A stretch of 7,886 bases of DNA, taken from Natronohydrobacter sp. Its GTDB lineage: Bacteria > Pseudomonadota > Alphaproteobacteria > Rhodobacterales > Rhodobacteraceae. A model generated the notes under the pieces. It worked only from the letters and a program-made list of their open reading frames with translations, made no database searches and was not told the DNA's origin. The position numbers were made by a program, and so were the translations under genes. Shown one piece after another: positions 1 to 6,592 of this stretch (position 1 is its first letter; every line of letters starts with the position of its first letter). The stretch spans positions 1 to 7,886 of the forward strand of contig SKIM01000075.1 of the NCBI GenBank assembly GCA_007116445.1, read 5' to 3'.

Positions 1-282
1 GCGCCCAAGGTCCGCGCGATGGAGATCATCGACGAGCTGGAACCCGAGAAGCGCGGCGTTTATGGCGGCGGCGCGGGCTATTTCGCGGCCAATGGCGAGA
101 TGGACATGTGCATCTGCCTGCGCACGGCGGTGCTCAAGGACGAACAGCTCTATATTCAGGCGGGCGGCGGCGTCGTCTATGACAGCGACCCGGACGCGGA
201 ATATCTCGAAACCGTCAACAAATCCCGCGCCCTGCGCCGCGCCGCCGAAGATGCGGGGCGGTTTGCTGGCGGCAACGGCTAG
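1..282 (+). CDS. trpE: Anthranilate synthase component I, C-terminal end (partial)
   Basis: This is the last 93 residues of a chorismate-binding enzyme. The frame is open from base 1, so the 5' end lies outside the window; the stop is TAG at 280-282. Anthranilate synthase component I converts chorismate and ammonia (from the TrpG glutaminase) to anthranilate, the first committed step of tryptophan synthesis, in the cytosol. The visible part begins with APKVRAMEIIDELEP, then RGVYGGGAGYF, MDMCICLRTAV and YIQAGGGVVYDSDP, which are the conserved C-terminal blocks of the TrpE/PabB chorismate-binding domain. The ending, with ETVNKSRALRRAAEDA, fits TrpE of Rhodobacterales better than PabB. PabB or salicylate/isochorismate synthase are the alternatives, but the RTAV and QAGGGVV wording favours TrpE. 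It is the only clear plus-strand gene and converges on the kinase cluster. Confidence 0.92.
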   Translation, partial: APKVRAMEIIDELEPEKRGVYGGGAGYFAANGEMDMCICLRTAVLKDEQLYIQAGGGVVYDSDPDAEYLETVNKSRALRRAAEDAGRFAGGNG

Positions 283-311
283 CGCGGGTGAAGGACCGCG
301 CCGCGACTTTT
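282..311 (+). terminator. Possible terminator after trpE
   Basis: A perfect 6-bp GC-only stem (GCGCGG at 282-287, CCGCGC at 296-301) with an 8-base loop starts inside the trpE stop codon. A TTTT run follows at 308-311, six bases after the stem. It sits where a terminator is expected between convergent genes. The T run is short and offset, so intrinsic termination would be weak; GC-rich genomes make such stems often by chance. Confidence 0.35.
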
Positions 312-389
312 GCCACTGGGCTGCCCCGGAGCGGGTTGGGCGCATCCGGCGGCGCGCCGGTCACGCTGCGCATCTGCCACCCCCGGCGC

Positions 390-2651
390 CTACCCTGCAA
401 GCGTTTGGCAGGCCACCTCACAGGCCAGATGGGCGCGCGCTGCCGTCAGCTCGTCACGCATGTGATCCAGCATCATCTGGACGGCTTCCACTGAAACACT
501 CTGCGCGCGCAAGCTCTCCGCGCGCCGCCCGGAGGCTTCGAGGCCCAGGGTCAGCGCGGCCCCTTTCAGCGTGTGCAGTTCCGTATCGAGCGCGGCGGTG
601 TCTGCGCTGGCAAGAGCATCGCACAGTTTTCGGCGGCTCTCTGACAAAGACGCCTCGAACCGTTGCAGCAGCCCGCTGACCCTGGCATGTCCAAGCGTGG
701 CCGAAAGGTCACGGAATTGCTGGCTGACACTGCCAGCGCCGCACTCTGCCCTCTGCGCGCGACCTGCCATCGTGTCAGGGGCGCAAGCCGAGCCTCGCGG
801 ATGGTCGGTAACAACGGCCGCATCTCGGGGCGCGATCGCGCGCAGGACGTCCACAAGACGATCCATCGCAATCGGCTTGGACAGGAAATCATTCATCCCT
901 GCCTCTGCGCACATCTTGCGATCCTCTGCCGACGCGTTGGCGGTCACCGCAATGATGGGCAGGGTGTAGCCCTGCGCCCGGATTTCGCGCGCGGCATCCG
1001 TGCCCGACATGACAGGCATCTGCATGTCCATCAGAATGACATCCAGACCGCCTTCGTCAACCCGCGCGACCGCTTCAAGACCATTGGTGGCCACGCATGC
1101 GCGATGGCCCAGATGTTCCAGCAAATCAACCAGGATTTCGCGGTTGATCGCATTGTCTTCCACCACCAGAACGCGCAGCGCTGCAGTCTCCGGGCCGGGC
1201 GCTTCGGTTACGCTGATCGCCGCGCTGATGGGCACAGGCTCTGCGCTGGCCGGGCCGAGGATGCGAACCGGCAGCTCGAACCAGAATGTGCTGCCGATGC
1301 CGACAGTGCTTTCGACCCCGACCTCCCCCCCAAGCGCCTTGACGATCCGGCGCGAAATCGCAAGCCCTAGCCCTGTTCCGCCAAACTGGCGCGCATAGGA
1401 GCCGTCGATCTGGCGAAACTCTTCGAAGATCAGTTTCTGATCCTCCTCAGCGATGCCGATGCCAGTATCGGTCACTTCGATCCGCATCAGATCCGGTCCA
1501 AGCAAGCGCCCCGAGAGCGTCACCTGCCCGGCGCGGGTGAATTTCAGCGCATTGCCCACCAGATTGACGATGACCTGGCGCAGGCGCTTCGGATCGGTTT
1601 CGACGTCAAACGGTGGCAGGCTGACATCGAGGACGATCCCGGTCGCCTCAGCGCGGGTTTCAAAAGCCGAGCGGATCAGATCCGCAATGCCGGGAAGGCT
1701 GACAGCTTCCGTCGTGAATTCGAGCCCCACCGAGTCCAGCTTCGACAAATCGAGCACATCATTGATCACATCGAGCAGAAGCTGCCCGGAATCGCGGATG
1801 GTCGTCACGCGGCGCGCCTGATCGGGGCGCATCTCGCTCATGCCAAGCAATTCGGTCGTTGCGATAATGCCGTTCAGGGGGGTGCGGATCTCATGGCTCA
1901 TCGTGGCGAGGAAGGTGGATTTCGCCTGGCTGGCCGCCCGCGCCCGCATCGCCTGTCGGCGACTGCGTTCCTGCAGATGCGCCATCCGCCGATGCGCGCG
2001 ACGCAGATGCATCACTTGCAACGCCAGGATCGCGCCGATGCCCAGAAACGCCAGCACAAGCAGGCCACCGCTCGCCCCGAGGCGATCGGCGATATATCGA
2101 CGTTCGGCACGCTCTTCGACGCGCAGCAGGTTCATGGCATGGTTTGTCTTCAGGACCAGGTCGGCATTGCGCGCGCGGATATGCTCGAACGTGGGATGAA
2201 GGCTGCGCAGCGCGCTGAAATACTCCTCTCCCCCAGGGGTCAGCGCATCGATCTGGTCGGCAAGGTCATGGACCAGGCGTGCGGTGCTGCGGGCAAGTTC
2301 TCCAAGCTCGTTGGTGCCCCGCAAATCGATCACGAAAGCCCCGCCTTCAAGCAGCGTTGCCCGACTGTAGAGAATATCATAGGCGCGGACCAGATCATCG
2401 TGCAGCGCCGTGTCTTGCGTGCGGATCGCCAGTTCCGACAGATGCAGCAATGTATGCGCATGCCGGTCGGCCTGAAACACGGCCCACATGGCATCTTCGC
2501 GCACACGCGTATCCATCGCGCGATCCGCTTCCAGCAGCTTCGCAAACAGCACCACCCAGGCGGTCATGAAGGCCAGCGCGATGCCGCCGAGCAGGACGAG
2601 GCCCTGCGTCATCCGTCGTGTGGAAAACGCAGCGCCCCGTCGGCTGATCAC
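390..2651 (-). CDS. Membrane-bound hybrid sensor histidine kinase with receiver and HPt domain
   Basis: A 753-residue inner-membrane sensor kinase with a full internal phosphorelay. Transmembrane helix 1 is about residues 17-39. A mostly helical periplasmic sensor of about 150 residues follows (40-193), with no family I can name. Helix 2 is about 194-215. The HisKA domain carries H253 in SHEIRTPLNG. The ATPase domain has the N box (N367 in NLVGNALKF), G1 box (DTGIG, 395-399) and G2 box (GGTGLGL, 424-430). The receiver (about 493-606) has E498/D499, phospho-acceptor D542 in MDMQMP, T570 and K592. A C-terminal HPt domain (about 645-745) has H693 in HTLKGAA. The order matches TorS/BarA-type kinases. 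The start is GTG at 2651-2649, with GAGG (2659-2662) seven bases upstream; the GTGA overlap with the preceding stop implies translational coupling. The input signal is unknown; the exported protein encoded just upstream is the likely sensory partner. No output domain is present. Confidence 0.96.
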   Translation of the reverse strand: MISRRGAAFSTRRMTQGLVLLGGIALAFMTAWVVLFAKLLEADRAMDTRVREDAMWAVFQADRHAHTLLHLSELAIRTQDTALHDDLVRAYDILYSRATLLEGGAFVIDLRGTNELGELARSTARLVHDLADQIDALTPGGEEYFSALRSLHPTFEHIRARNADLVLKTNHAMNLLRVEERAERRYIADRLGASGGLLVLAFLGIGAILALQVMHLRRAHRRMAHLQERSRRQAMRARAASQAKSTFLATMSHEIRTPLNGIIATTELLGMSEMRPDQARRVTTIRDSGQLLLDVINDVLDLSKLDSVGLEFTTEAVSLPGIADLIRSAFETRAEATGIVLDVSLPPFDVETDPKRLRQVIVNLVGNALKFTRAGQVTLSGRLLGPDLMRIEVTDTGIGIAEEDQKLIFEEFRQIDGSYARQFGGTGLGLAISRRIVKALGGEVGVESTVGIGSTFWFELPVRILGPASAEPVPISAAISVTEAPGPETAALRVLVVEDNAINREILVDLLEHLGHRACVATNGLEAVARVDEGGLDVILMDMQMPVMSGTDAAREIRAQGYTLPIIAVTANASAEDRKMCAEAGMNDFLSKPIAMDRLVDVLRAIAPRDAAVVTDHPRGSACAPDTMAGRAQRAECGAGSVSQQFRDLSATLGHARVSGLLQRFEASLSESRRKLCDALASADTAALDTELHTLKGAALTLGLEASGRRAESLRAQSVSVEAVQMMLDHMRDELTAARAHLACEVACQTLAG

Positions 2652-3172
2652 GGATGCACCTCAATCGCTTTCACTTGCCAGACCGACCGGGAGAAATAGA
2701 GCTCGTTGAACAGATCCGGGTTCTCGTCAAAGGGATAAATGACAAAAAGCGGCCCCTTGTCGCGCACGGACATGGGCGCATCATTCTGGCGCGATGCCAG
2801 AATAACAGGGTTTTCATGCATGTCAGCGACGGGAATTTCGATTGCGTAATCATTGATCGCGACCACCCGCAGCGTTTTGCCTTCGGCACCGACAAGGTCC
2901 AGCAGATCGGCGATTTGTGGCCCGGTGAAGGACTGGACGCCCTCATGCCACGGGGTGGCTGTGACAGTTTCGCGCTGTGGCAGCGCATCGAGCATGTCCA
3001 TGTCGAAACGGGCAAGCGCGCCATCATTGGTGTGCGTGATGGCCCCGCTGATTTCTAGAACGGGCGCTCCGGCAGGCGAGGACAGGGTTTCAGCTGCCAC
3101 AAGCGGCGCTGAGAGGGCCAGGGCGAACATCCATGCCGTGAGCTTCAGCGCGAGCGATTTCAGGCGTGTCAT
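2648..3172 (-). CDS. Exported SUOX-fold (molybdopterin-binding-like) protein, no cysteine
   Basis: A 174-residue exported protein. Residues 1-27 form a Sec signal peptide: basic MTRLK start, hydrophobic core through about residue 25, and cleavage likely after LVAA. The mature part resembles the oxidoreductase molybdopterin-binding (sulfite-oxidase-like, COG3915-type) family. Typical blocks are LEISGAI near the start, FTGPQIADLLDLVG, VVAINDYAIEIP, KGPLFVIYPFD and the ending SVWQVKAIEV. Enzymes of this superfamily bind molybdenum through a cysteine; this protein has no cysteine anywhere, so catalysis with molybdopterin is unlikely. It may be a periplasmic ligand-binding or signalling partner. 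Its stop overlaps the start of the membrane kinase, as expected for a kinase accessory protein. The ATG at 3172 is chosen because AAGGA lies 10 bases upstream and it starts directly with the signal peptide. In-frame starts at 3205 (ATG) and 3211 (TTG) would add a charged KQEKQKETK leader and lack a good ribosome binding site. Confidence 0.82.
   Translation of the reverse strand: MTRLKSLALKLTAWMFALALSAPLVAAETLSSPAGAPVLEISGAITHTNDGALARFDMDMLDALPQRETVTATPWHEGVQSFTGPQIADLLDLVGAEGKTLRVVAINDYAIEIPVADMHENPVILASRQNDAPMSVRDKGPLFVIYPFDENPDLFNELYFSRSVWQVKAIEVHP
2659..2662 (-). promoter_or_regulatory. Ribosome binding site deciding the GTG start of the membrane kinase
   Basis: GAGG on the minus strand lies seven bases before the GTG start at 2651. 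It is inside the end of the preceding coding sequence, and the stop and start overlap as GTGA. No ATG lies nearby in frame until codon 14, which would fall just before transmembrane helix 1, so GTG is preferred. Confidence 0.6.
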
Positions 3173-3182
3173 GGTCTTGGTT

Positions 3183-3187
3183 TCCTT
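3183..3187 (-). promoter_or_regulatory. Ribosome binding site deciding the start of the SUOX-fold protein
   Basis: AAGGA on the minus strand lies 10 bases upstream of the ATG at 3172. It supports the short start over the in-frame ATG at 3205 and TTG at 3211, neither of which has a comparable site. Confidence 0.55.
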
Positions 3188-3225
3188 CTGTTTTTCTTGT
3201 TTCATGTCCAAAGGTTACCCCGCGA

Positions 3226-5529
3226 TCAGCTGGCCTGCGCGTCGCGCAGCGATGCCTCTGACGGGGAAGACGTATCCAGCCATGACAGCATGGCTGCGAT
3301 GTTTTCGCGCCCGATGGGCTTGGCGATGCAGTCGTCGAAGCCCGCATCGAGATAGCCTGCCACCTGCTCGGGCCGGGCATTCGCACTGACCGCGCAGGCA
3401 AAGACGCGCGGCAGATCGCCCGCAGCTTCGCGGCGCCGGATTTCGCGCATGACATCCGTCCCTGCGAGGCGCGGCATGTTGATATCGAGCAAAAGCGCAT
3501 CGAAGCGATGCGGCGCCCAGATCTCCAGCGCCTCGGCCCCGTCCTTGCAGACAGTGACGGTCGCACCAAGCCGCTGCAGGATCATCGCCATGATCTTTCG
3601 ATTGGCGTGATTGTCATCGGCCACCAGGATGTGACGGCGCTGCAGGCTGATCTGTTTCGGCCGCGCGGCAGGCGGCGCCGCATCGCAAGCCGGCAGCGGC
3701 AGCGAAAAACGCAAGGTCGTGCCCGCGCCGATGCGTGAGCTGACGGTAATCTCGCCTTGCATCGCGGCAATCAGCCCGCGTGTGATGCTCAGCCCCAGCC
3801 CACTGCCCTCGCTCCGTCTGGCGATGCCGTCATCGAGCTGCACAAAGGCCGCAAAAATACGCTCCGAATCCGCCAGACCGATCCCGGTATCGGCGACTTC
3901 GACCTGCAGCGCCGCCGGTGTCGTCAGGTCCAGACGTATCTCGACACTGCCTGCATCGGTGAACTTTATCGCATTGCCGACAAGGTTCTTGAGCACTTGC
4001 AGCACGCGCGCCCGATCCCCGATGCGGTTCGCGCCGCCCTCACCGGTCACTGAAAGCGTGAGCGCCAGCGATTTGGCCTGTGCCGCCGCGCTGAAAAGCC
4101 CGCAAACCTCTTCGCAGAGCGCGACCATCGAAAACGGGGATTGCGCGAGCGTCAATTGCCCGCTTTCAATCTGCACCTGATCCAGAACATCGCTGAAAAC
4201 CGAGCTCAAACGGGCCGCCGCGTCACGGATTGTGGCGAGATGCCCGCGTCGTTCAGCCGGGTTTTCAACGCTCTCCAGCAACTCGGCCAGTCCGAGGATC
4301 GCGGTCATTGGCGTCTGAAGCTCATGGCTCATCATCGCGAGAAACGCCGATTTCGCGCGTTCCGCCTGCCGGGCTGCATCGCGCGCGGCGACAATCTCGC
4401 TGACATCGCTGCCAAAGCCGCGAAAGCCCTCGAATGCCCCGGCATCGGTGTGGAACGGGATGACACTGGTCTGGACCCACAACCGATGCTGATCGGGCAG
4501 CGTAACCCTGACGGGCAGATTGCTCAGCCCCTTGCGCGGCAGCAACCGTTCATGCAGCGACGCCGGGCCATCACCTTCGTCGATGACAATCCGGTCGCCG
4601 AGCTGGTCAAATGTCAGGCCGTAAAGCTCTTCGGGCGCGGTCGCGAGGGCGTCGCTCACGGCACGCGAGACATAGACAAGCCGCAGCTCACGATCGAGTT
4701 CGAAAAACCAGGCCGCGCTGAGCTGCGCAATATCAGACAGTCGCGCGTCGATACGGTCGCGCGAAGCGCGCGCCTCGACCTCGCTCGAGATGTCAAATTG
4801 CGTGGCGACGATATAGCGCGCATCTGCACCTGGTCCCGGCACAGGGCGCAGGTCCAGCTGGTTCCAGAACGCTTCGCCATCGCGCCGACGGTTGCGCAGT
4901 CGAAACTGACCGGCAAGCCGACCTGCAACCGTGCGTCGCAGGTCATCGCGGACCTGCGCGCCATGGGGCTCGGCATTGAGAAAGCGGCAATTCTGGTCCA
5001 GCACGTCCTTCCGGCTGTATCCCGACAGGCGCTCGAACGCCGCGTTGACATAGATCAGCGGCGTTTCAGGCTGCGTGGCGTCGCCAATCGCAATACTGGC
5101 CGAGGAGGCTTCGATCACGGCATCAAGCAGCGCTTCACGTTCGGCCGCGTCGCGCTGGGCGCGACGCATGGCGAGCAGATTGCCGACACGCAGGCGCAAT
5201 TCCTCGATATTCACTGGCTTGGTCAGAAAATCAGTGGCCCCTGCGCGGATCGCGTCCAGCCGCACTGCGACATCATTATCGCCCGTCAGCATGACCAGGG
5301 GCACATGGCGATAGCGATCTTGCGCGCGCAGCCTGCGGATCGTGTCGATCCCGTTGCCATCCGGCAGCCGGTAGTCAAGGATCATCAGATCAAAAATATG
5401 ACCCTCGGATCCGGCCAAGGCCGCCCCGATGCTGTCAAACCCATGCACAGTGCAGCCGTCAATGACCTCAAGCGCGGACAGAAGCACGCTGAGGATCACT
5501 TCATTGTCTTCGACCACAGCGATCAGCAA
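3226..5529 (-). CDS. LOV-domain (blue-light) hybrid histidine kinase, REC-LOV-PAS-HisKA-HATPase-REC
   Basis: A 767-residue soluble kinase without membrane segments. The N-terminal receiver (1-120) has E7/D8, D52 in LDYRLP, T82 and K104. A LOV domain (about 133-250) follows, with YVNAAFERLSGYS and the flavin-binding motif NCRFL. The photoactive cysteine is C181; N180, R182, R198, N213, N223 and Q244 fall at the same spacings as the flavin contacts of plant phototropin LOV2. A second PAS domain (about 265-380) lacks a recognised cofactor motif. A linker helix leads to HisKA with H402 in SHELQTP, then the ATPase domain with N519, DTGIG (547-551) and GSGLGL (575-580). A C-terminal receiver (about 633-750) has D638/D639, D682, S715 and K737. 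Light-driven cysteine-flavin adduct formation would be expected to change kinase activity. There is no HPt domain, so relay from the last receiver needs a partner, plausibly the HPt kinase in the same cluster. The start is TTG at 5529 with AGGA seven bases upstream; an in-frame TAG lies four codons before it. Confidence 0.95.
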   Translation of the reverse strand: MLIAVVEDNEVILSVLLSALEVIDGCTVHGFDSIGAALAGSEGHIFDLMILDYRLPDGNGIDTIRRLRAQDRYRHVPLVMLTGDNDVAVRLDAIRAGATDFLTKPVNIEELRLRVGNLLAMRRAQRDAAEREALLDAVIEASSASIAIGDATQPETPLIYVNAAFERLSGYSRKDVLDQNCRFLNAEPHGAQVRDDLRRTVAGRLAGQFRLRNRRRDGEAFWNQLDLRPVPGPGADARYIVATQFDISSEVEARASRDRIDARLSDIAQLSAAWFFELDRELRLVYVSRAVSDALATAPEELYGLTFDQLGDRIVIDEGDGPASLHERLLPRKGLSNLPVRVTLPDQHRLWVQTSVIPFHTDAGAFEGFRGFGSDVSEIVAARDAARQAERAKSAFLAMMSHELQTPMTAILGLAELLESVENPAERRGHLATIRDAAARLSSVFSDVLDQVQIESGQLTLAQSPFSMVALCEEVCGLFSAAAQAKSLALTLSVTGEGGANRIGDRARVLQVLKNLVGNAIKFTDAGSVEIRLDLTTPAALQVEVADTGIGLADSERIFAAFVQLDDGIARRSEGSGLGLSITRGLIAAMQGEITVSSRIGAGTTLRFSLPLPACDAAPPAARPKQISLQRRHILVADDNHANRKIMAMILQRLGATVTVCKDGAEALEIWAPHRFDALLLDINMPRLAGTDVMREIRRREAAGDLPRVFACAVSANARPEQVAGYLDAGFDDCIAKPIGRENIAAMLSWLDTSSPSEASLRDAQAS

Positions 5530-5850
5530 GTTCGGTTCCTACATGCAGCAGCGCGCCCTTCATGCCGCCTGGAAGTTAAGATTTGCTTGATGCAGGAATG
5601 TGATTTCAGGCTGACTGCATTGCGACCCCGTCTCTGCGCCGCTTCTGGCGCAACGCGGACAGCGCAAGCAATGCGATTGCCGGGCTCTGCGCCTCAGCGC
5701 GCCAGCCCCGTGGACAGGCGCGCCTGTTATCGCGATCCGGGCCGCTGCCAGATCATGCAGGCCAGCATGTCCCGCAGCTGACAAGGGGCCCATGCTCGTT
5801 TTCGGGTTTTGACCGCCCGGCGCTGTGCTCAGCCCGCCTTCGACGCGGCC
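5530..5850. other. Intergenic region upstream of the LOV kinase
   Basis: This 321-base stretch holds no gene I can support. It separates the lipoprotein gene from the kinase cluster, all on the minus strand, and probably contains the promoter of the cluster, though I see no convincing -35/-10 pair. Two arms, TTCCTACAT (5536-5544) and ATGCAGGAA (5590-5598), could pair in the minus-strand transcript with one G-U pair and would cover the ribosome binding site of the LOV kinase. Confidence 0.5.
5537..5540 (-). promoter_or_regulatory. Ribosome binding site deciding the TTG start of the LOV kinase
   Basis: AGGA on the minus strand lies seven bases before the TTG at 5529. The upstream in-frame TAG (5541-5539) rules out a longer protein, and the receiver's first beta strand begins at residue 2, so a later start would cut the domain. 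TTG is therefore the best choice. Confidence 0.6.
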
Positions 5851-6129
5851 TCAGCGATGCGCCAGATAATCCGCGGCAACATAACCCGAGACACCGGGTC
5901 TGTCGGTCAGCGACACCCGGCACCAGACCCTGCCATCCGTGGTCACGCAGTTTCTGCGCGTGAGATGCGTCCCATCCGGCAGGCCGACGATGATGTTGTG
6001 ATGAAGCCCGGGCCCCTCGCGCAGTTTCAGCAGATCGTCGGGACCAGCGCCCGTGACCACGGCCCCAGATCCGACCGCGCATCCCGTGGCGACGAGGACT
6101 GTAAGACAAATTGCAAGATGCGACCGCAT
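5851..6129 (-). CDS. Small lipoprotein with a bacterial SH3 domain
   Basis: A 92-residue predicted lipoprotein. The N-terminus (MRSHLAICLTVLVATGC) is a short basic stretch, a hydrophobic core and a lipobox-like VATG-C, so C17 would be lipidated after signal peptidase II cleavage and the protein anchored in the envelope. The rest (about 32-90) is one SH3b-type domain: KLREGPGLHHNII, LPDGTHL, the paired cysteines C61 and C70 around GRVWCRV, and GYVAADYLA at the end. Such domains usually bind peptidoglycan or peptide ligands; the specific target here is unknown. The two cysteines are common in this SH3_3-type group and may form a disulfide in the periplasm. ATG at 6129 is preferred over GTG at 6135, because AGGAG (6135-6139) lies five bases before the ATG and would overlap the GTG. 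It is a separate unit, 321 bases from the kinase cluster and 463 from the next upstream gene. Confidence 0.86.
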   Translation of the reverse strand: MRSHLAICLTVLVATGCAVGSGAVVTGAGPDDLLKLREGPGLHHNIIVGLPDGTHLTRRNCVTTDGRVWCRVSLTDRPGVSGYVAADYLAHR

Positions 6130-6592
6130 TTTCACTCCTGATTTCCTGACCGATCCTTACGACACCATCGCGTCTGTTGACAACAGGATGACGCCGTTTT
6201 CGGTGCGCGCAAGCTCGGATGGGGCGGCGGTTCTGGTCCGAGCATGTGACGCAACGAACACGATCAAGGCAGCGGCGCTGCCGTCTTTGCGCCATTGCGA
6301 CAGGTCGGGATGCGGGATTTTGCCTACTGTCGCGCGGTTTGTGCCGGCAATCGGACAGTCGGCGCGCGCGGGTCGATCAGCGCGGCGCGCAATCGCGCCA
6401 ACTGCGCGTGGCGACGCCGCCATGACGTCCCGGCCCGGAAACTGGCCGTGCTTCGGCCCGGTCACGCGGCCCGCACCATATCCTGTCAGCGTGGCCGGGC
6501 CCCATGCACCAGATGCGGCGCATGCGTCAAAAGACCCGACGCCCGGCCGAAATGGGCGATGTTGCATCAGACCTGAGCGGCCATAGCCCCGC
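6130..6592. other. Stretch without a recognised gene; one unassigned minus-strand frame
   Basis: No family is recognisable in these 463 bases. On the minus strand a frame is open from ATG 6567 to the stop at 6157 (136 residues). It has a moderately GC-rich third position and a plausible-looking end (KDGSAAALIVFVASH, then ENGVILLSTDAMVS). I see no good ribosome binding site and no motif, and its first half is rich in Arg, Gly, Ala and Pro, as shadow frames often are. It could be a fast-evolving hypothetical gene, a decayed gene or a chance frame. The region must also carry the promoter of the SH3 lipoprotein and the 3' end of the DUF2256 transcript. Confidence 0.4.
6135..6139 (-). promoter_or_regulatory. 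Ribosome binding site of the SH3 lipoprotein
   Basis: AGGAG on the minus strand lies five bases before the ATG at 6129. It decides against the alternative GTG at 6135, whose first base is part of this site. Confidence 0.65.

Noticed and set aside
346..360. Perfect hairpin CCGGCG-GCG-CGCCGG between the convergent genes as a terminator of the kinase cluster
   Set aside because: No T run follows on either strand, and such GC-only palindromes are frequent in this DNA.
1893..2699. Plus-strand open frame of 268 codons opposite the membrane kinase
   Set aside because: It mirrors the N-terminal part of the kinase on the other strand, and no motif or ribosome binding site supports it.
2648..3211. 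Longer exported protein from TTG 3211 or ATG 3205
   Set aside because: The added residues form a charged stretch before the signal peptide and no ribosome binding site is suitably placed; ATG 3172 has one.
4141..5781. Plus-strand open frame of 546 codons opposite the LOV kinase
   Set aside because: It lies antisense to a gene with unmistakable domains, shows no family resemblance and has the composition of a GC-rich shadow frame.
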